A stretch of DNA of 64,000 nt from Nomia melanderi (GCF_051020985.1 NC_135001.1:23057896-23121895); one strand, 5' to 3'; shown: positions 46,531 to 59,426, counted from the first letter of the stretch. Notes: a model not told the origin generated them from the sequence alone. Program-made: numbers and translations.

Positions 46531-49309
46531 GTTTCTCTAGCCGATAATCATACATTGATCTGCGCGTCGAAAATTCGCCGAGCGAATCGACGGAATGCAA
46601 CGATAATCCGAGAATCCAACCGATAGCGGTCTGTCCGATAGCGAAACCCTCGAAAACGGAATCCATCAATTGCGTTCGCGTCAGCTAACATATTCTCGAG
46701 TCGAATAATATCGTGCGACACAGCGTTTTCACGAATAAATTCAATTGCACGCCGGAAGCGGTTATTCCTTTCGCGTTGTTCACGACCACACGACCATCGT
46801 GTCCCAAACACACCAACGAGGATACTACTATACTTTTACTCTGACACCCATATGTCCCGTGGTTCCTTGCTGCCCCGTTAATATCTCCGTTGATCGATGC
46901 AGCGATCAAAACCGCGCGTCGGTTCTTAATCAAACAAAGGTTCCGTGTTTCCCTTTTCTTTTTCTATTTTAAACATAAATTACATATTTACAATCGCGAA
47001 GCGGCCTTCGATAGCACCTGAAGACAGCCCCGCAATCGTCCGGCCCGTTCCGTGGATGTACACGGTGAACCTGTTCGAGCGTTCACCCGGTTCCCCGTTC
47101 GGTTCCGTTAATTGTCCGGTCACGCGGATCGTGTTCAGGGCGAGAAGAAGTCGGAACAGGCGCGAAGAATTGCGAAGCCGTCTCATAAGCTTTGGTCATT
47201 GGTTCACGACCTTTTCAGGATCGTCTCACGGTACGCGCATACCTTCTGCAAGAATCACTCTAAATTTTGTGTCGGCGGCCTTTCTCCGTTCACTCGAGAC
47301 CCCGAGTCTCGCCGAATGAAATCGCAATTGTCGCTCAGCGTGTCGCAAGTAGCGCGGAAAACAATCGAACCGAAGAGAAATGAAGTTTTCCCCGTAAAAC
47401 GTTTTTCTCCTTCTTTTCCGTGGATTCACCTTCGAATTTGTTGCGGCGTGTCGTTAGGATACATCGATCTTTAGAGTGACTCCATTACGCGAATAACGAA
47501 GGAGATAGATAGATAGCTTTCTTTTTTCTCTTTTCTTTTTCTTTACGATTAATTCACATCGATCTTACTTAGAACGGCGGCCGTCGGAATTTCGACGGAG
47601 TCGCGCGACAAATCTCCGAAGAGCTTCTTGGCTGAAGACAACAGTATAATTCGAATCAAGTGAACGCTCAGTTTCAAACATAATTCGCGTGCGACGATTG
47701 GCTATTAAAACATGACTTTTATTCGATAATCTGTTACAGCGACGTCTGAATTGAGAACCACTGATCTTGCCGGTATACAATGCTCGCATATTACATGTGT
47801 TTTATCGCTAGCCTCGAATCTCTCTCTCACTCTCTCTCTCTCTTTTTCGCTCTCTTTCTCTCTTGCCGAGTTCGCTCGTGGAATTCAATGGCGGAAATCA
47901 ACAGACATCTGTTTCACGACGTTCCATCGTATTGACGAACAGAAATTCGGAGTGTGATCTCTCAAAAATTCATCCGACTCGCAAGTGCGTGCTGTTTAAA
48001 ATTGTTTCCGTTAACGATGAATGCTTCTTGGACAGTCTAACATGAAGAACTAAGGATCCTGTTTCGATTAAATCAACATCGAAAAAGAAGACAATGATCT
48101 TCGAGAAAACGCAACCCTGTGCTCGCCACAGTAGTATCCAATAATCGACAGTTGCTCGATTGTTTAATAGTTAACTGCTTCGTTCGCCTTCCCTCTTTGC
48201 CATCTGGTCGGAAATCTTAAATAACTATATTTATATCATAAAGCATTTTGTATGCGTTGCACTCGCGATCGTTTGCAACTGCGTACAGCGGGTATGCTCA
48301 CTTGCCGCTAGATCGAACGGTCTCCGATATAGAAAACGAGATCGATCCGAACTCACCGATACCATTGTTCGTTTCACTATTCAATCATTACGTTATTTGC
48401 TCATTGTTCAGCGAACATTTTGTAGCTTCCGACGCGCGAAGCGTCGAGATACCAAAATTTCAGGGCATATGCTGCGGCTCAATGTTCTTTGACGAAAATA
48501 TTCAGAAAACTTTCAAAGTTACAGTGTTCGTATAGAACTTTTTGATCAAATTGGACTGAGTCGATAATTTCAACTCAGAGAATAACAGAGTACGCGGAAA
48601 ACTCTGTAACGCGTAATGGCGTACGAAAGTGCTCGTGCAGTCAGAAAAATCGTAATCTATAAACGAACAATCTTATTTCAATGAATACTGCATCTACCAT
48701 ATTCGCGCTAATATTCTATGCAACTAACTAAGCAAAAATAACGGATCTCAAAAACAACAAACACTTTCAAATAACAAAATCTCCATTGAAGATGGATTCT
48801 AATTGGAGTTCAATAAATCGTAGAATTCAAGTTTTCTCTTTTCCACATTCCTTCCTCTTAAATATCAGTCTATACGTCCACAACAAAATTATATTCGTTT
48901 AATTATCCACCTGCAAATCTCCCCTACTATTTCCTCGCCGCACGAGTACGCTCGACCGCCATTTTACACGAAAGAGGCGCGCAATTCAAACGGTTCGGAC
49001 AACACAAACGTTCTACACTCGACGTGTTACTCGTCGTGTTTTCCCCGCTGAACCGCGAACTGCATATCTCAGTGCAACTAACTACAGCATCGTTCGAAAA
49101 CGTGTCGCAACGCGTTGCACGCAGCGAGCCAGTTGTATCAAAATACACAGTTACTTCAGCGGGTAAAAACGCGGCGTGGAATGCGCGCGAGTGGTTTGCA
49201 GGCGAACGCCGCTGCGGCGATTGTTTTCAAAGTAACAGGACAAAGTTTCTCTGTCTACACGGATCAAAAGAAACAAATATTTTGCTATTATCCATGTATT
49301 ATCTTCAAA

Positions 49310-49415
49310 TGAAATTTCCACTTGAAGAGTGGACAATTTTGTTGCATTTCCAAATCGTCGATAGTAAAATATCGCACAAGCTTAGTAGCGGAAGTAAATA
49401 GTACGCCAAGGGGTA
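49310..49415. repeat. Inverted fragment of the CCCCTTGGCGTAC family
   Basis: GTGGACAATTTTGTTGCATT...AGTACGCCAAGGGG is the inverse of the left half of 4134-4357; a second end GTACGCCAAGGGGTTAA lies at 49514-49530. Confidence 0.7.
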
Positions 49416-50036
49416 GTCTCGTTTAGATGTTATAATGAATGTGTGAAGTAATAAATATCATATATATAATATATTTCGAATAAATATTCCGTTCTAAACG
49501 CCGCGAATAACAAATGTACGCCAAGGGGTTAATATAGAACGACTACTGGCTTTTCTTTATCAACCCTTTGCACTCGAAAGTTTTTCACTAGAAATATTCA
49601 ACCCTCTTTGATAAAGTACAGACGATGGTTGTTCGACTAATGTAAATGATTCAATCGAGTCTCTGTTCCTCGAAAACAATCGCGACATTTTCCCGTTCGT
49701 TTGCATTGTAACACGCACGGTGTAAGAAGCCTGCGTCGTCCTGACTCAGAAGCGTCAAAGTCGCACGGATTGGTGCGCATTTCGGTTTGAGGTGTAACTA
49801 CGATACCGATTCGCGTGGCGCGTGCATCCGCAGTTGCATCGATCGCGGGTGGACGTGCCGCCACTCGCTTCAAGCCTAATATACATCGAGTATTAGGTTT
49901 ACAAAACAGATACCCTACCTCATCATAGGGTTTCAAGGGGGTCGGTTCGGTGGTTTCATAATGGAGGAAGGATGTGGGGCTTTCGGATAGTTGGAGATGG
50001 GATTCCGAGAGAATCGATGGGCCCGGGACGTACTAA

Positions 50037-53000
50037 CTACTCCCTTAATTTGTGCCAATCAGCGATCTGCCTCTGCGGCGAGCTGCAAACTTCTCTCCAA
50101 TGGTTCAGAGCCGAGTCTTGGCAATCCGCGCCGCCGAACTCCAGCCGTCCGATCACCTGTAACGTGAAATCGATCAGTCGACGGTCTGGTTCTGTTAGCG
50201 TAATTTACTGTGATTAGAGAATCTCTCAGGGAAATTTCAATCTCCTGAAATGGCTACGAGGAATGGGTTAATACTAGGTTTACGGGCATTTATTGTAGTT
50301 TATTCTATTGTTCCTGGGGAACTTGATATTCGTTCATTTAGATTTTGGAAATTGTAGATGTAGAAATAGACAGTAATTGGATCAACGAAAACCGATTGAA
50401 ACATTTACCAAATAATGTTTATAAAATTCAAAGTCAAATTGACGCGTTCCGTAAACCTAGTGTTAAATAGGAATCGACGCGTAAGGATGTAAGTTGAAGA
50501 TGAATGACACGTTGACTGTGGTCACTGATCGGTGCTTGTAAATTTAGTTTATTTTTACTAGAACTACCGTACCAGTCGAAATGACTGGTTCCGGTTTCCT
50601 CGTCTCGCAATTATTGATATCTCGAAAGTGTGAAATGTTTGAAATTGTTTCTAAAATAAATGGTTAACGGAGAATTTGTAAATCGCATACCTCGTTCTTT
50701 GTAACACGATCCCAGTCAAGCAACATGAATTCGAGGCTGACATTCTTCAGACCGTCCGCGCCGTTCGGAATGTCGAAAACGAAGGACTCGTTGAAAACGG
50801 GGCTGAGGGTGCGTCTCTTCACGCACGTCTTCTTCTTGGCGATGCGCTGATTGTTGTACAGAAGATAGATTTTCACGTACGGGTCCGCCAAGCCTGTCAC
50901 GTCCATCTTCGGCAAATTCCGCGCCTTCAGCACGACGACCGTTAATCGGCTGGTCATCGGTTGCCAGCAAAGGGACACTAGCAGTTCTCCTCTGCCTTGC
51001 GATTGAATCTGGAAGAAAAGGTGTTGTTTTCTTCGATCTACCAACAAGCGTACTCTAAAAATCTGTATTCTCGAAAACCGAGAAAATTCTTAATATTGAA
51101 TTTCTATTTAATTAAGAGTATATATATTCTTAGTTTTATAGAAATTCTTGGTCTCAAGGCTAATTTAATTGATACAGAAAACTTCCATTAGCATTAAATT
51201 CGTCAACACGTTGAAACTTCGCAGACTTAAAATCTGCAATGACTGACGGATACGAGACAAATGGATGGTTGATTTATTCAAGCATTCAACCGGGTTCTTC
51301 GTGATTGGTGAAACTGTGAAAGCTGTCATTCTACCTTTCCGTTATTTTTGTCATCCGTTATTTTCAGCGTTTCTGATATTTTCAACGTTAAAATATTCAT
51401 GAATATTATTTTAGACGGTCCCTCGATCAATATCGGGTTCTCGTTCGCGGGTTGTTCCTCACCTTCAGGCTTCTGGGGCAAATTTTTCGACACAATGATA
51501 TCTCCTGGTTATCAGCGTTCTCCAAACCGGATACCGACGATAGTGCGCACGTCAATTCACCGATGATATCATCTCGGGAGTATCTATCGAAGCTGAGCAC
51601 TATGAAGTGCAAGCTAATTTTCTGCGAACCATAACGAAGATATTTGTTTTATCAATCATTCAAACCATTGAAATCAAGAAGAAAAGATTAATATCATTTC
51701 GATGCTGTGATAATCGGAATTTTACTCTCCTTTTCTCCCTTCGAAATGAAATATTAATATTGATCTTTATTATGTTGTTCAACAAAGTTACGTATGGCCA
51801 AATGTGAACATTTTTATAGATATTTCCCATGACATAACATGTAATTCGTAACTGAAGACAAGCCATTTTTTTTACGATATGTAATATGTAATGTTTAAAA
51901 GATTCTGGTTGTTTCATATTGCTTTGGTAATTGAAGACTTGTAGGCTTTAAAGAGCAACCTTGATTGATTGAATATAAGTTTAACCCTTTGCCTTATAAC
52001 ATTGAGTGGGACTCGCGATAAACTTTTAACATCGAATTCCATAAATATATGTATCATCTTTCTTCAAGTTAAAATTAATCGTCTTTCTTCTATGGGTATT
52101 TAATCTCTGTAGCAAACATAGTCATATAATGAACGTAAAACTATTTTTGTATCGAGATACCCATTTTCAAATCTTCTCTCGCGCAATTCTTTCTTTTCCT
52201 GAAAATTTCACAAGATTATCACCTAACCAATGAATCGGACAATATTGACTAAAATTATTCGATTTACACATCCAAATTTTGTACCAGGAAAATAAAAGAT
52301 CGAAGGAATATTATAGCATTCCTCATTTTCGCTAGGAATGCTATAAAAATTAGTTGCAGTCGCTGATAAATTACAAAACAACCTGGAGTGCTGAGGGTTA
52401 ATGAGTTGTACCTGCAGCTGGTCCTTCGATATCCCGAAGAAGGTGAAGTCCTCGTCGTAGACCGGGTCTCTGGTGTTTCTAAGGACCCTCGTCTTCACCT
52501 GGTGCTGCTTGTCGGGCAGCAACTTCAGCTTGACGTAAGGGTCGCTGGTCGCGTTTTGCTCCCTCGCGGGCAAACCCTTGCAGTTGACGACGGTCACGCG
52601 CAGCGCGTTCTGCTCGCTGAGGTAGCGCAGCTTGAACATCAGCTGGCCCAGATTGTCTTTGTTGTTCTTGGTCGTGTGGTTCTTCTCGCGTTCCGTCTTC
52701 TCATTGTTCTCGATCTCCGCCTTGTCGCGCTCATTCTCGATGTTCAGAGTAACCTCGCCGGACGGCGTCTGAGCCGGTGAACCTGCCGAAAATCAAACAG
52801 ATGCATTTTTCTTACTTTCTACTGAGTTTGCGTTACATTATCCTTCTCTTTTGTTATTTTTTCGTTATTTTCTTTTATAGTAATTGTATGGCAATCGTGT
52901 AACTGTTATTTTATAATGAATATCAAATTGTTTTACGATGAAACACTGGTCCTCCGTCATCAGTGTTTAACCTTTAGAGTTATTTTGCTATCCATCACGG

Positions 53001-56000
53001 AAGAATAAATAAGGCATTTGCATTTATATTGCTTAAATCTTTATTCAACGATGTCGATCGGAAAGAACCAGTTTGCTGGTCGATCCCCGGAATATTTCAG
53101 TTCATTTTGTAATCGTAATAATAAAATTGGCATCTCAAGATGCTGCATTCTTCAACAGTATCTATTCAAAACTAACGATTCGTTTAGCAAGCTCTAGAAT
53201 TTCAAAGAATCAAACATACAATCGTTGTTTACATTACAAATTACGGATCCTTCAACAATGTTCATCAAAAAGAAGCGATTCACTCCGAGATACGCCCCAG
53301 AGATACTAAGTGTACCAGTCAAAATGATCGATTTTGAAATAAATAGTCTCTCTTGAAATTATTATTAACCCTTTGCCGACGAATGTCGACACGAAATGAA
53401 ATTCACCAGTTCGGGAGACCAAGTCGCAAACAAACGATTTTATCTCTCGAACAGAAATAGCTCAATGTACACTTCTCTTTTCTTCCATTGTTTAACACGT
53501 TGAATGCTGCGGGGGTCACAGTTGACCCCCCAAATCGAATTACTATAGTTCACTCAACGAAACGATGATCATTTGAAAACAACATTTAGGAATAATAGAA
53601 CGAAGCGTACAATAAATGCCCGTAAACCTAGCGTTAACCTTTTCGCGACGGCGCACCTGTACCATTCTTCGCTGCTTTTCGCAACAGTGGGACTGACCAT
53701 ACTTTGCCACTTTTCGCGACGGCGCGATTGACCTTACTTTGTCGTCGTTCGAAGCGCAAGTGAACCATACTTCGCCATCCATGTATTTACAGCTTTATTT
53801 TGAGTTCGCTATTGAAATAAAATAATATTATAAAAAAACCAATAAGCGACTGCTGTATCTAGACGGCGTGAGCCGCTGTAAAGTAATAAATGACTGCCGT
53901 ACATAAGCGTCAGTCTCTGTGGACGAAAAAGTGGCTGCCGTATATACACGGCACCCGTCGCGAAAGGGTTAAATCTTTTACAGAGGCACGCTCGTAGCTG
54001 ATAGCTCCTATTAAAACTGTTTCTGAGTTGCTGAAAGGTTATATTAACACGTTAAGTGCTTTCCCGTAGAGTTTTTCTATAGTAGCAAAGAAAAGCAGGA
54101 ACAATTATTAATTATTTGACCTTACAATGTTTGCACAACGCTATCATCAACATAATTACGTTACTAAACATTATCATTTCACATCGGTTATCTTGTACGT
54201 TACGATTGTTTTCCAGTCATTCAGAAGCGTCAGTCACCTATGACTGACATGGCGCTTAACGTGTTCAAAATTGTTCGAAGTGCAAAGGGTTAAAATTCCC
54301 GAGGAACAAGGGAGAGGCCTCGAACGGGCACCCTCTCGCGCCGCGCTGTCCTGCCGACAGCGAAAGCAACCCCGTCGCGAGAGGGTTAAATCTTTTGCAG
54401 AGGCACGCTCGTAGCTCGTGTTAAAACTGTTTCGGAGTTGCTGAAAGGTCATATTAAAAATTGTTCGGAGTGCGAAGGGTTAATTCCCGAGGAACAAGGG
54501 AGAGGCCTCGAACGAGCACCCTCTCGCGTCGCGCTGTTCTGCCGACAGCGAGAGTAACCCCGTCGCGAGAGGGTGAACGGGATCGGTATGCTCACCTGCA
54601 CCTTGAGGTGTCCTGGGCTGGGAGTAAGGGTTCGACGCCTGCGACCCGGTCGGGCTGGGCGTCTGTCCGGCGGAGCCAGGCGGGCTCTTGGCCGGTTCCG
54701 TCGGGCTCGGACTCTTCTTCAGGTAGTGGCTGGTGCTGCCCGGGCTCTTCACCGCCCTCGGCTTCCTATGCGGCGGTCTGAACGCCAAAGACTTGTCGGA
54801 ATTCAGTTTGGTGTGCTCGCGACGCCGTCGGCAAAGCCACCAGGTCATCGCGACGGCGCAAAGTAGAAAAGCGGCGCCGATGCATAGCGCGACCACCGTC
54901 GTCGTCGACACTGCAATTACGTGGATTCCTTGTTTATCCCTCGGCTTTCTTGGAAAATCCGCCGCGCGACGAGTCGACCGGGTTCGAATCGATGGGAACG
55001 GAACGCGACGACGGGGACCGTCCGCGCCTGGTTACACGCTACAGAGATGCAGCCGCGATGAATTTTTTATTCCCTGGCGGACCGTTCCATCCGAGAGAAT
55101 GACTCACTCGCGCCGGGCGAGGATTCGAAGGAAAGACCGTGAAATCGTGAATAATCGGCTGACAACGAGCACGTTGATCGACGATTATTCCTCGATGGAA
55201 ACGCGCAGATTCGACCGCAGGGGGTACGAGGGTTGATCGCGACGCGATTGCACAATGTGACTTTGTCGAGCGAGGCTTCCAACCTTGATGCAGCGCGTCT
55301 GATTTAACGCGCGTCCCGGTGAAACGGGATTCTACGGAAACCTGACTGCCTAATAAAGCATTCCATTCCCGTTCGTACTCGACCGAACGTCGAAATACAG
55401 GCATGCTTCGGTCGCCCGTGCTAACACACCCAAGAAAGTTTCTCGCAATCGGTTGATCAAACTACCAGAGAACGAAGTAGAAACGCGACGAACACTCTCG
55501 CAACGAGCCGAAAATCACGCAACGTCCAGAACCACCACATGGTCCGCGGGGTGTTCGGTACCGATCCGCGGGGCTATCACTATATACACCAGCGTTGACT
55601 CATCCACTACAGTCCCGGCGAAGCTCTACAATGACTGCATCGAATGAGCCTGCGACGGTCTAGCTACCGTCGAGCGGAACAACCTGCGGCGAGAAATGCT
55701 CCGAGAGAGCAAGGGGAACACCCCGATCAGGGTGACCATGGGCATGGTAACAGCTGTCCTCCGTGGATCGGTAAAAGCGCCATAATCCCGATCCGGCCCC
55801 GATCTCGAACTCCGGGGAGCAACGTCGCCCGTGGAATCGCGCGAGCGGGTCCCAGAATGCGTCCGTTGGCGAGCATCCTGGGACCCGGGCAGGCGACACG
55901 CAGGGAAAGGGTGGAAAAGGGTGGAAAACGGAGAAATGGCTGGACCCGGGGGCAACCGGGAAGGCAGACTCACCGGAATCGACGGGTCGAATAAGGGGTC

Positions 56001-56025
56001 CATCCTCCGTCGCTCCTCCGACCAT
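50037..56025 (-). CDS. Syt4: Synaptotagmin-4
   Basis: Vesicle membrane protein with tandem C2 domains; in insects Syt4 acts in postsynaptic and neuropeptide vesicle release (family knowledge). Six minus-strand exons: 56025-55974, 54910-54596, 52782-52412, 51621-51463, 51008-50691 and 50156-50037 (TAG). Phases close to 444 residues. Exon 1 codes for 17 residues (MVGGATEDGPLIRPVDS) and shares a split GTG with exon 2, which holds the transmembrane segment (VVALCIGAAFLLCAVAMTWW) and a proline/serine linker with YLKKSPSPTEP. C2A: LMFKLRYLSEQNALRV, TSDPYVK, FTFFGI, LSFDRYSRDDIIGE. C2B: GRGELLVSLC, ADPYVK, LLDWDRVTKNEVIG, ending IADWHKLRE. The serine in LSFDR and the AKKK/RGELL context mark the Syt4/11 class, not Syt1 or Syt7. 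The exon 3 donor has a MITE end nine bases away. The 3' UTR end was not located. Confidence 0.94.
50268..50466. mobile_element. MITE, CACTAGGTTTACG family
   Basis: TTAA at 50268-50271 and 50463-50466; ends TACTAGGTTTACG and CGTAAACCTAGTG; palindrome GTCAAATTGACGCG before the right end. It lies in the Syt4 intron before the last exon. Confidence 0.92.
51981..52401. repeat. TTAA-type element ends next to the Syt4 C2A exon
   Basis: TTAACCCTTTGCCTTATAAC starts at 51981; GGAGTGCTGAGGGTTAA ends at 52401. They belong to different families, so this is probably two broken elements. The right TTAA is nine bases from the exon 3 donor (minus strand). Confidence 0.55.
53365..53470. repeat. Left end of a CCCTTTGCCGACG element
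   Basis: TTAACCCTTTGCCGACGAA then a GTCGAC palindrome; inverse of the right end seen at 9955-9982. No partner end. Confidence 0.5.
53492..53637. repeat. TTAA-bounded segment with mismatched ends
   Basis: Left TTAACACGTTGAATGCTGC with palindrome GGGGGTCACAGTTGACCCCC; right CGTAAACCTAGCGTTAA belongs to the CACTAGGTTTACG family. It looks like two half elements side by side. Confidence 0.6.
53634..53972. mobile_element. MITE, CCTTTTCGCGACGG family
   Basis: TTAA at 53634-53637 and 53969-53972; ends CCTTTTCGCGACGG and CCGTCGCGAAAGGG. The interior repeats TTCGCGACGGCGC and CCATACTTYGCC. Confidence 0.85.
53957..54577. repeat. Tandem duplication of about 200 bp in Syt4 intron 2, one copy carrying a MITE
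   Basis: Unit A (53957-54373) and unit B (54374-54577) share AAATCTTTTRCAGAGGCACG, GAGTTGCTGAAAGGT, ATTCCCGAGGAACAAGGGAG and the inverted pair CCCTCTCGCG/CGCGAGAGGG. Unit A is longer only by the MITE at 54044-54267. Confidence 0.92.
54044..54267. mobile_element. MITE, CACGTTAAGTGC family, with its empty site 190 bp away
   Basis: TTAA at 54044-54047, ends CACGTTAAGTGC and GCGCTTAACGTG, then TTCA (decayed TTAA) at 54264-54267; palindrome CAGTCACCTATGACTG near the right end. Unit B has a single TTAA at 54454-54457 in the same context. Confidence 0.92.
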
Positions 56026-56271
56026 GTTCGGCCACGTTTTTCCACGTATTTGAACAGTTTTTATCCGCGTAAGTCACTCGGCCACGGCGCACTGAACGAA
56101 TATTTACGGTGTGCGGACCGTTCGTGGTGGTATTCTGAGGCGACCATCGGACGAAATGCCTCGGATCAATAGTAACGGGCTGGGCTTGCGCGGAATGAAC
56201 CGTGTCCAGAAAGGAACCGAGCCACGACGACGAGGACGACGTCGACTCAGGCGACGCCAGAAACAATGCCG

Positions 56272-56315
56272 CTCGCCGCCGCCGCCGCCGACGCCGACGC
56301 CGACGCCGACGCGGG
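56272..56315. repeat. (GCC)n/(GCCGAC)n repeat in the Syt4 5' region
   Basis: GCCGCCGCC run followed by four GCCGAC-like units. Confidence 0.9.
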
Positions 56316-58392
56316 GCGCAGGGAAGGGCCGTTTTCCTGCAGGTAACGAAGGATCTCGGCGCAGGTGACGATGCACTCCGGGGAAGACCGCGAATCGATG
56401 CGACATCGATTCGCCGTGCGACGCACGGGCGAAACCCTTGGCTGCCGTGCCAAAACCACCCCCGGAGCGGAATAACGTGACGTCGCTCGGCCGCGCGGCG
56501 TGGATCATCGCGGAATGGACTCGACGCACACCGTGCGGCCGGATGGCCGTCTCTTCGACGAAACTCGATGATTCGACAGGTATCGATGCTGGAGACGAAT
56601 GCTTCGGAGGGAAGTTGTAGGGTGTACAGTTAAGCATGGTGGTTAGATTTTTGTTTGTGTTATGGAGGTTTCTCGATGACAATGGGTATTTCGCGTTTCG
56701 GTTTCGACGTAGAAATGGAGAAATAGATTTGTTTGCTGGAAATTTGTATGGTTCGAATGGAAATCGTTTTATAGAGTACGCATTAGTTAGCTGTATGTTG
56801 TAATCTTCGATTATTGTTCGAGTTTTTCATGTCCAATTTTCGGGCGCGACGCGAGATTCTTTCCGATGCACGCTGAACGAAGATCGATGGAGTTTCTCGT
56901 GAGAACTGTATCTCATTATATAATACGGTAGTGTTGGTAGAGCGAGATTAGGGTAGTTTGATGGTGTTTCCGGAGGTTCTGAGATTATCTACGTTAAAGT
57001 AGCTTGATCGTGGCAGTAATCCTCGGCGAGAGGTGCACGGAGTGCAGAATTTATCGACGATTTTTCTGTTACTTCTGGTTATTGGGAGGAATGTTCTAGA
57101 GAAAAGCTAATCAATCTTTGGGTTGACTTTCGATGAGAGAAATTATTTTTTGGGAGGTTTATTTTATTGAATAAAAATTTGTATTTTATTAAAATATTGA
57201 AAAAAATTTATATAGTCTTAATTCATTCAAATATATATAGTTATTAGATAACGTCAAATAATGTGCGTTACGACTTTTGATGCAAATATGGACAATATTA
57301 TTATATATTTATAATAATAATAATAATATTGTCTGTGTATATATATATATAAAATTGCGTATCATTTATGTGAGTGTGTAAAAAATACGAAATATTAGTG
57401 TATTAGGAAGAAATATTGAAATGCATTGAAATTCATTTGACTTCCATCGCTTAAAATATTAGATCGCAATCATCGAGAAGATATTACACGAATTTATAGG
57501 GAATGTAAGATTTATTTTTCGGTTGGGAATTTATGGAAAGTGATTCTTGAGAGGATGTTCATCCGAGCAATCATCAGATGAGAGATCGAATGAAAAGGAA
57601 CGTTAAATTCATTTGGCTTTTCTCACGTGAAATATGAAGTGGCAGTCGTTATAAATATGTGAAACTGGCAACGGGCGTGTTAATTGGTTTGGAAAGTGTC
57701 GAGAGATTTCCCTTTTCATTCATTTCAATTAGAAGAACGCTGAACATGATGTTTCAGTTATTCGGGGAAAATTGGAAATAGCTTCGGATAAAATCAATTA
57801 AGCAGAATATTTTTTCCTCTTTACTTGGTGTATTATTTTTTTTGGTAAGTTATCGATTAATTGTATCCTATTTATACCTTAGGTTCGTGTATAACTCGTT
57901 TACAGTGAAGGAACTTTTAAAATGTTTAATTACTGCTCTCCACGTTTCGTTGGCACGTTTAATTAATAAATTCTACGCGTGTTCGCAAACCGAAGTTCGT
58001 ATCAACTCTCGCGTATAATTAAAATAATTTTTGAAGCAGTAGTTTGCCTGCATTTTGTAATAGTAATAATAAACAGTCAACATTCGATAGTGCAAATGAT
58101 TGTTCATTTCAGACATTTGCAGATGCATTTTATAGATAAATGTTTGAATTCTACTTTTTAGAAATGTGCAGAAAAAAGATTGATTTTTCAAACTTCTACG
58201 GTAGAATGCCGTCTGAGGTGACCTAAATTTAACATCCGGTTTCCATGCGACGTGTGCTGGTACTTTTTAAAAATTAATATTAAATTAATTCCTCGCAAAT
58301 TATTCCTGTTTCAGATCTCTTCATACAGATTTCGAAACGAATATTTTTAATTGCTCGTTGTGGAACGGTGGAAAATGTCTTCGTTAAATATT

Positions 58393-58575
58393 TTGAAAGA
58401 AAATTTAAGAATATCTGTAGAATTTTATGCAATTGTTTGAAAGAAAATTTAGAATACCTGTAGAATTTTATGCAACTGTTTGAAAGAAAATTTAGGAATG
58501 CCTGTAAAATTTTATGCAATTGTTTGAAAGAAAATTCAGAAATGCCTGTAGAATTTTATGCAATTGTTTGAAAGT
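58393..58575. repeat. Four-copy tandem repeat, 43-44 bp unit
   Basis: Unit TTGAAAGAAAATTTAGRAAT plus CTGTAGAATTTTATGCAA starts at about 58393, 58437, 58480 and 58523. Confidence 0.92.
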
Positions 58576-59426
58576 AAATAGAAGAATTCACACGAAGTTT
58601 AGTATGTTTATTTCACTCCAATATGATCGTCAGTAAAAAATACATGTTTTACTGAATTATAAAGCATTTATAAAATTATTTATGACATACATTTACAGTC
58701 TATTTACGACATTCGTATAAGTATTGATTTTGATTACATGGTATTGATATTTAATTCCACTTAATTCATTCAAACGTTCAAAATACATTTCAGTTGAACG
58801 TATTTCGAAGTGTAAAATTAATTCCACCAGGACATGTTCGTATTTTGTGTTTCAAAGACACGTGCAACGATATTCGGGACGACTATAAATTCCCGTAAAA
58901 TATTGCCCACTCAAATGCGACATGCCTTATGTGCATCCCTTGAATTTTTCATCCGATTTGCTGTTACGAAATTTATAAATCGAACTGCATTCATGGTTTC
59001 ATCAATATTTATATCACGTTAGAAAGATTAAAGAATGTTGTACGAAGATTAACATTATAATTAGAAACTATTCATATCATATTCACCTTACAAAATTACC
59101 CAAAATTACTCGCGAAAGTTTTCAAAGATTAACAGAACGCAACGAGAAAGTTAAAGAAAGATACGTGCACTTTGAAATTATTTTTACTTCCTGGAAATTC
59201 TTGCTGTAAAGAATATAACACAGCTTAACCTTTTTTTTCCTTAAGTATTTATATAAAAACCGGTATTTGCAGAAATATCCGTGATCCGTTTATAAATATC
59301 GCAGGCGTTAATCGAACCAGTCTCAATTGATCGAATTGTAAAGAACAGCGTTCAAGAGCAATTTTTTCTATGCATTACATATCGTTCGGAGATCAACTGA
59401 ATTTTCGAACACGTGTACAGTCGTGT

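Larger units (their letters stand above)
38679..50036. other. 11.4-kb stretch without recognised genes
   Basis: It lies between the SmydA start and the Syt4 stop. It holds ten or so MITEs (39.1-43.1 kb, 45.2 kb), a duplicated block at 41.4-41.6 kb, GT and CT microsatellites at 46.3-46.5 and 47.8 kb, and GC-rich DNA at 43.7-46 kb with chance frames. A long Syt4 3' UTR or a non-coding RNA could lie here; nothing in the sequence proves either. Confidence 0.5.

Noticed and set aside
55626..56045. Alternative Syt4 first exon starting MDPLFDPSIPV
   Set aside because: It uses the same donor but its phase does not fit exon 2; the frame starting at 56025 does.
58393..58575. CRISPR-like spaced repeats
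   Set aside because: The units are continuous tandem copies without unique spacers, in a eukaryotic genome.
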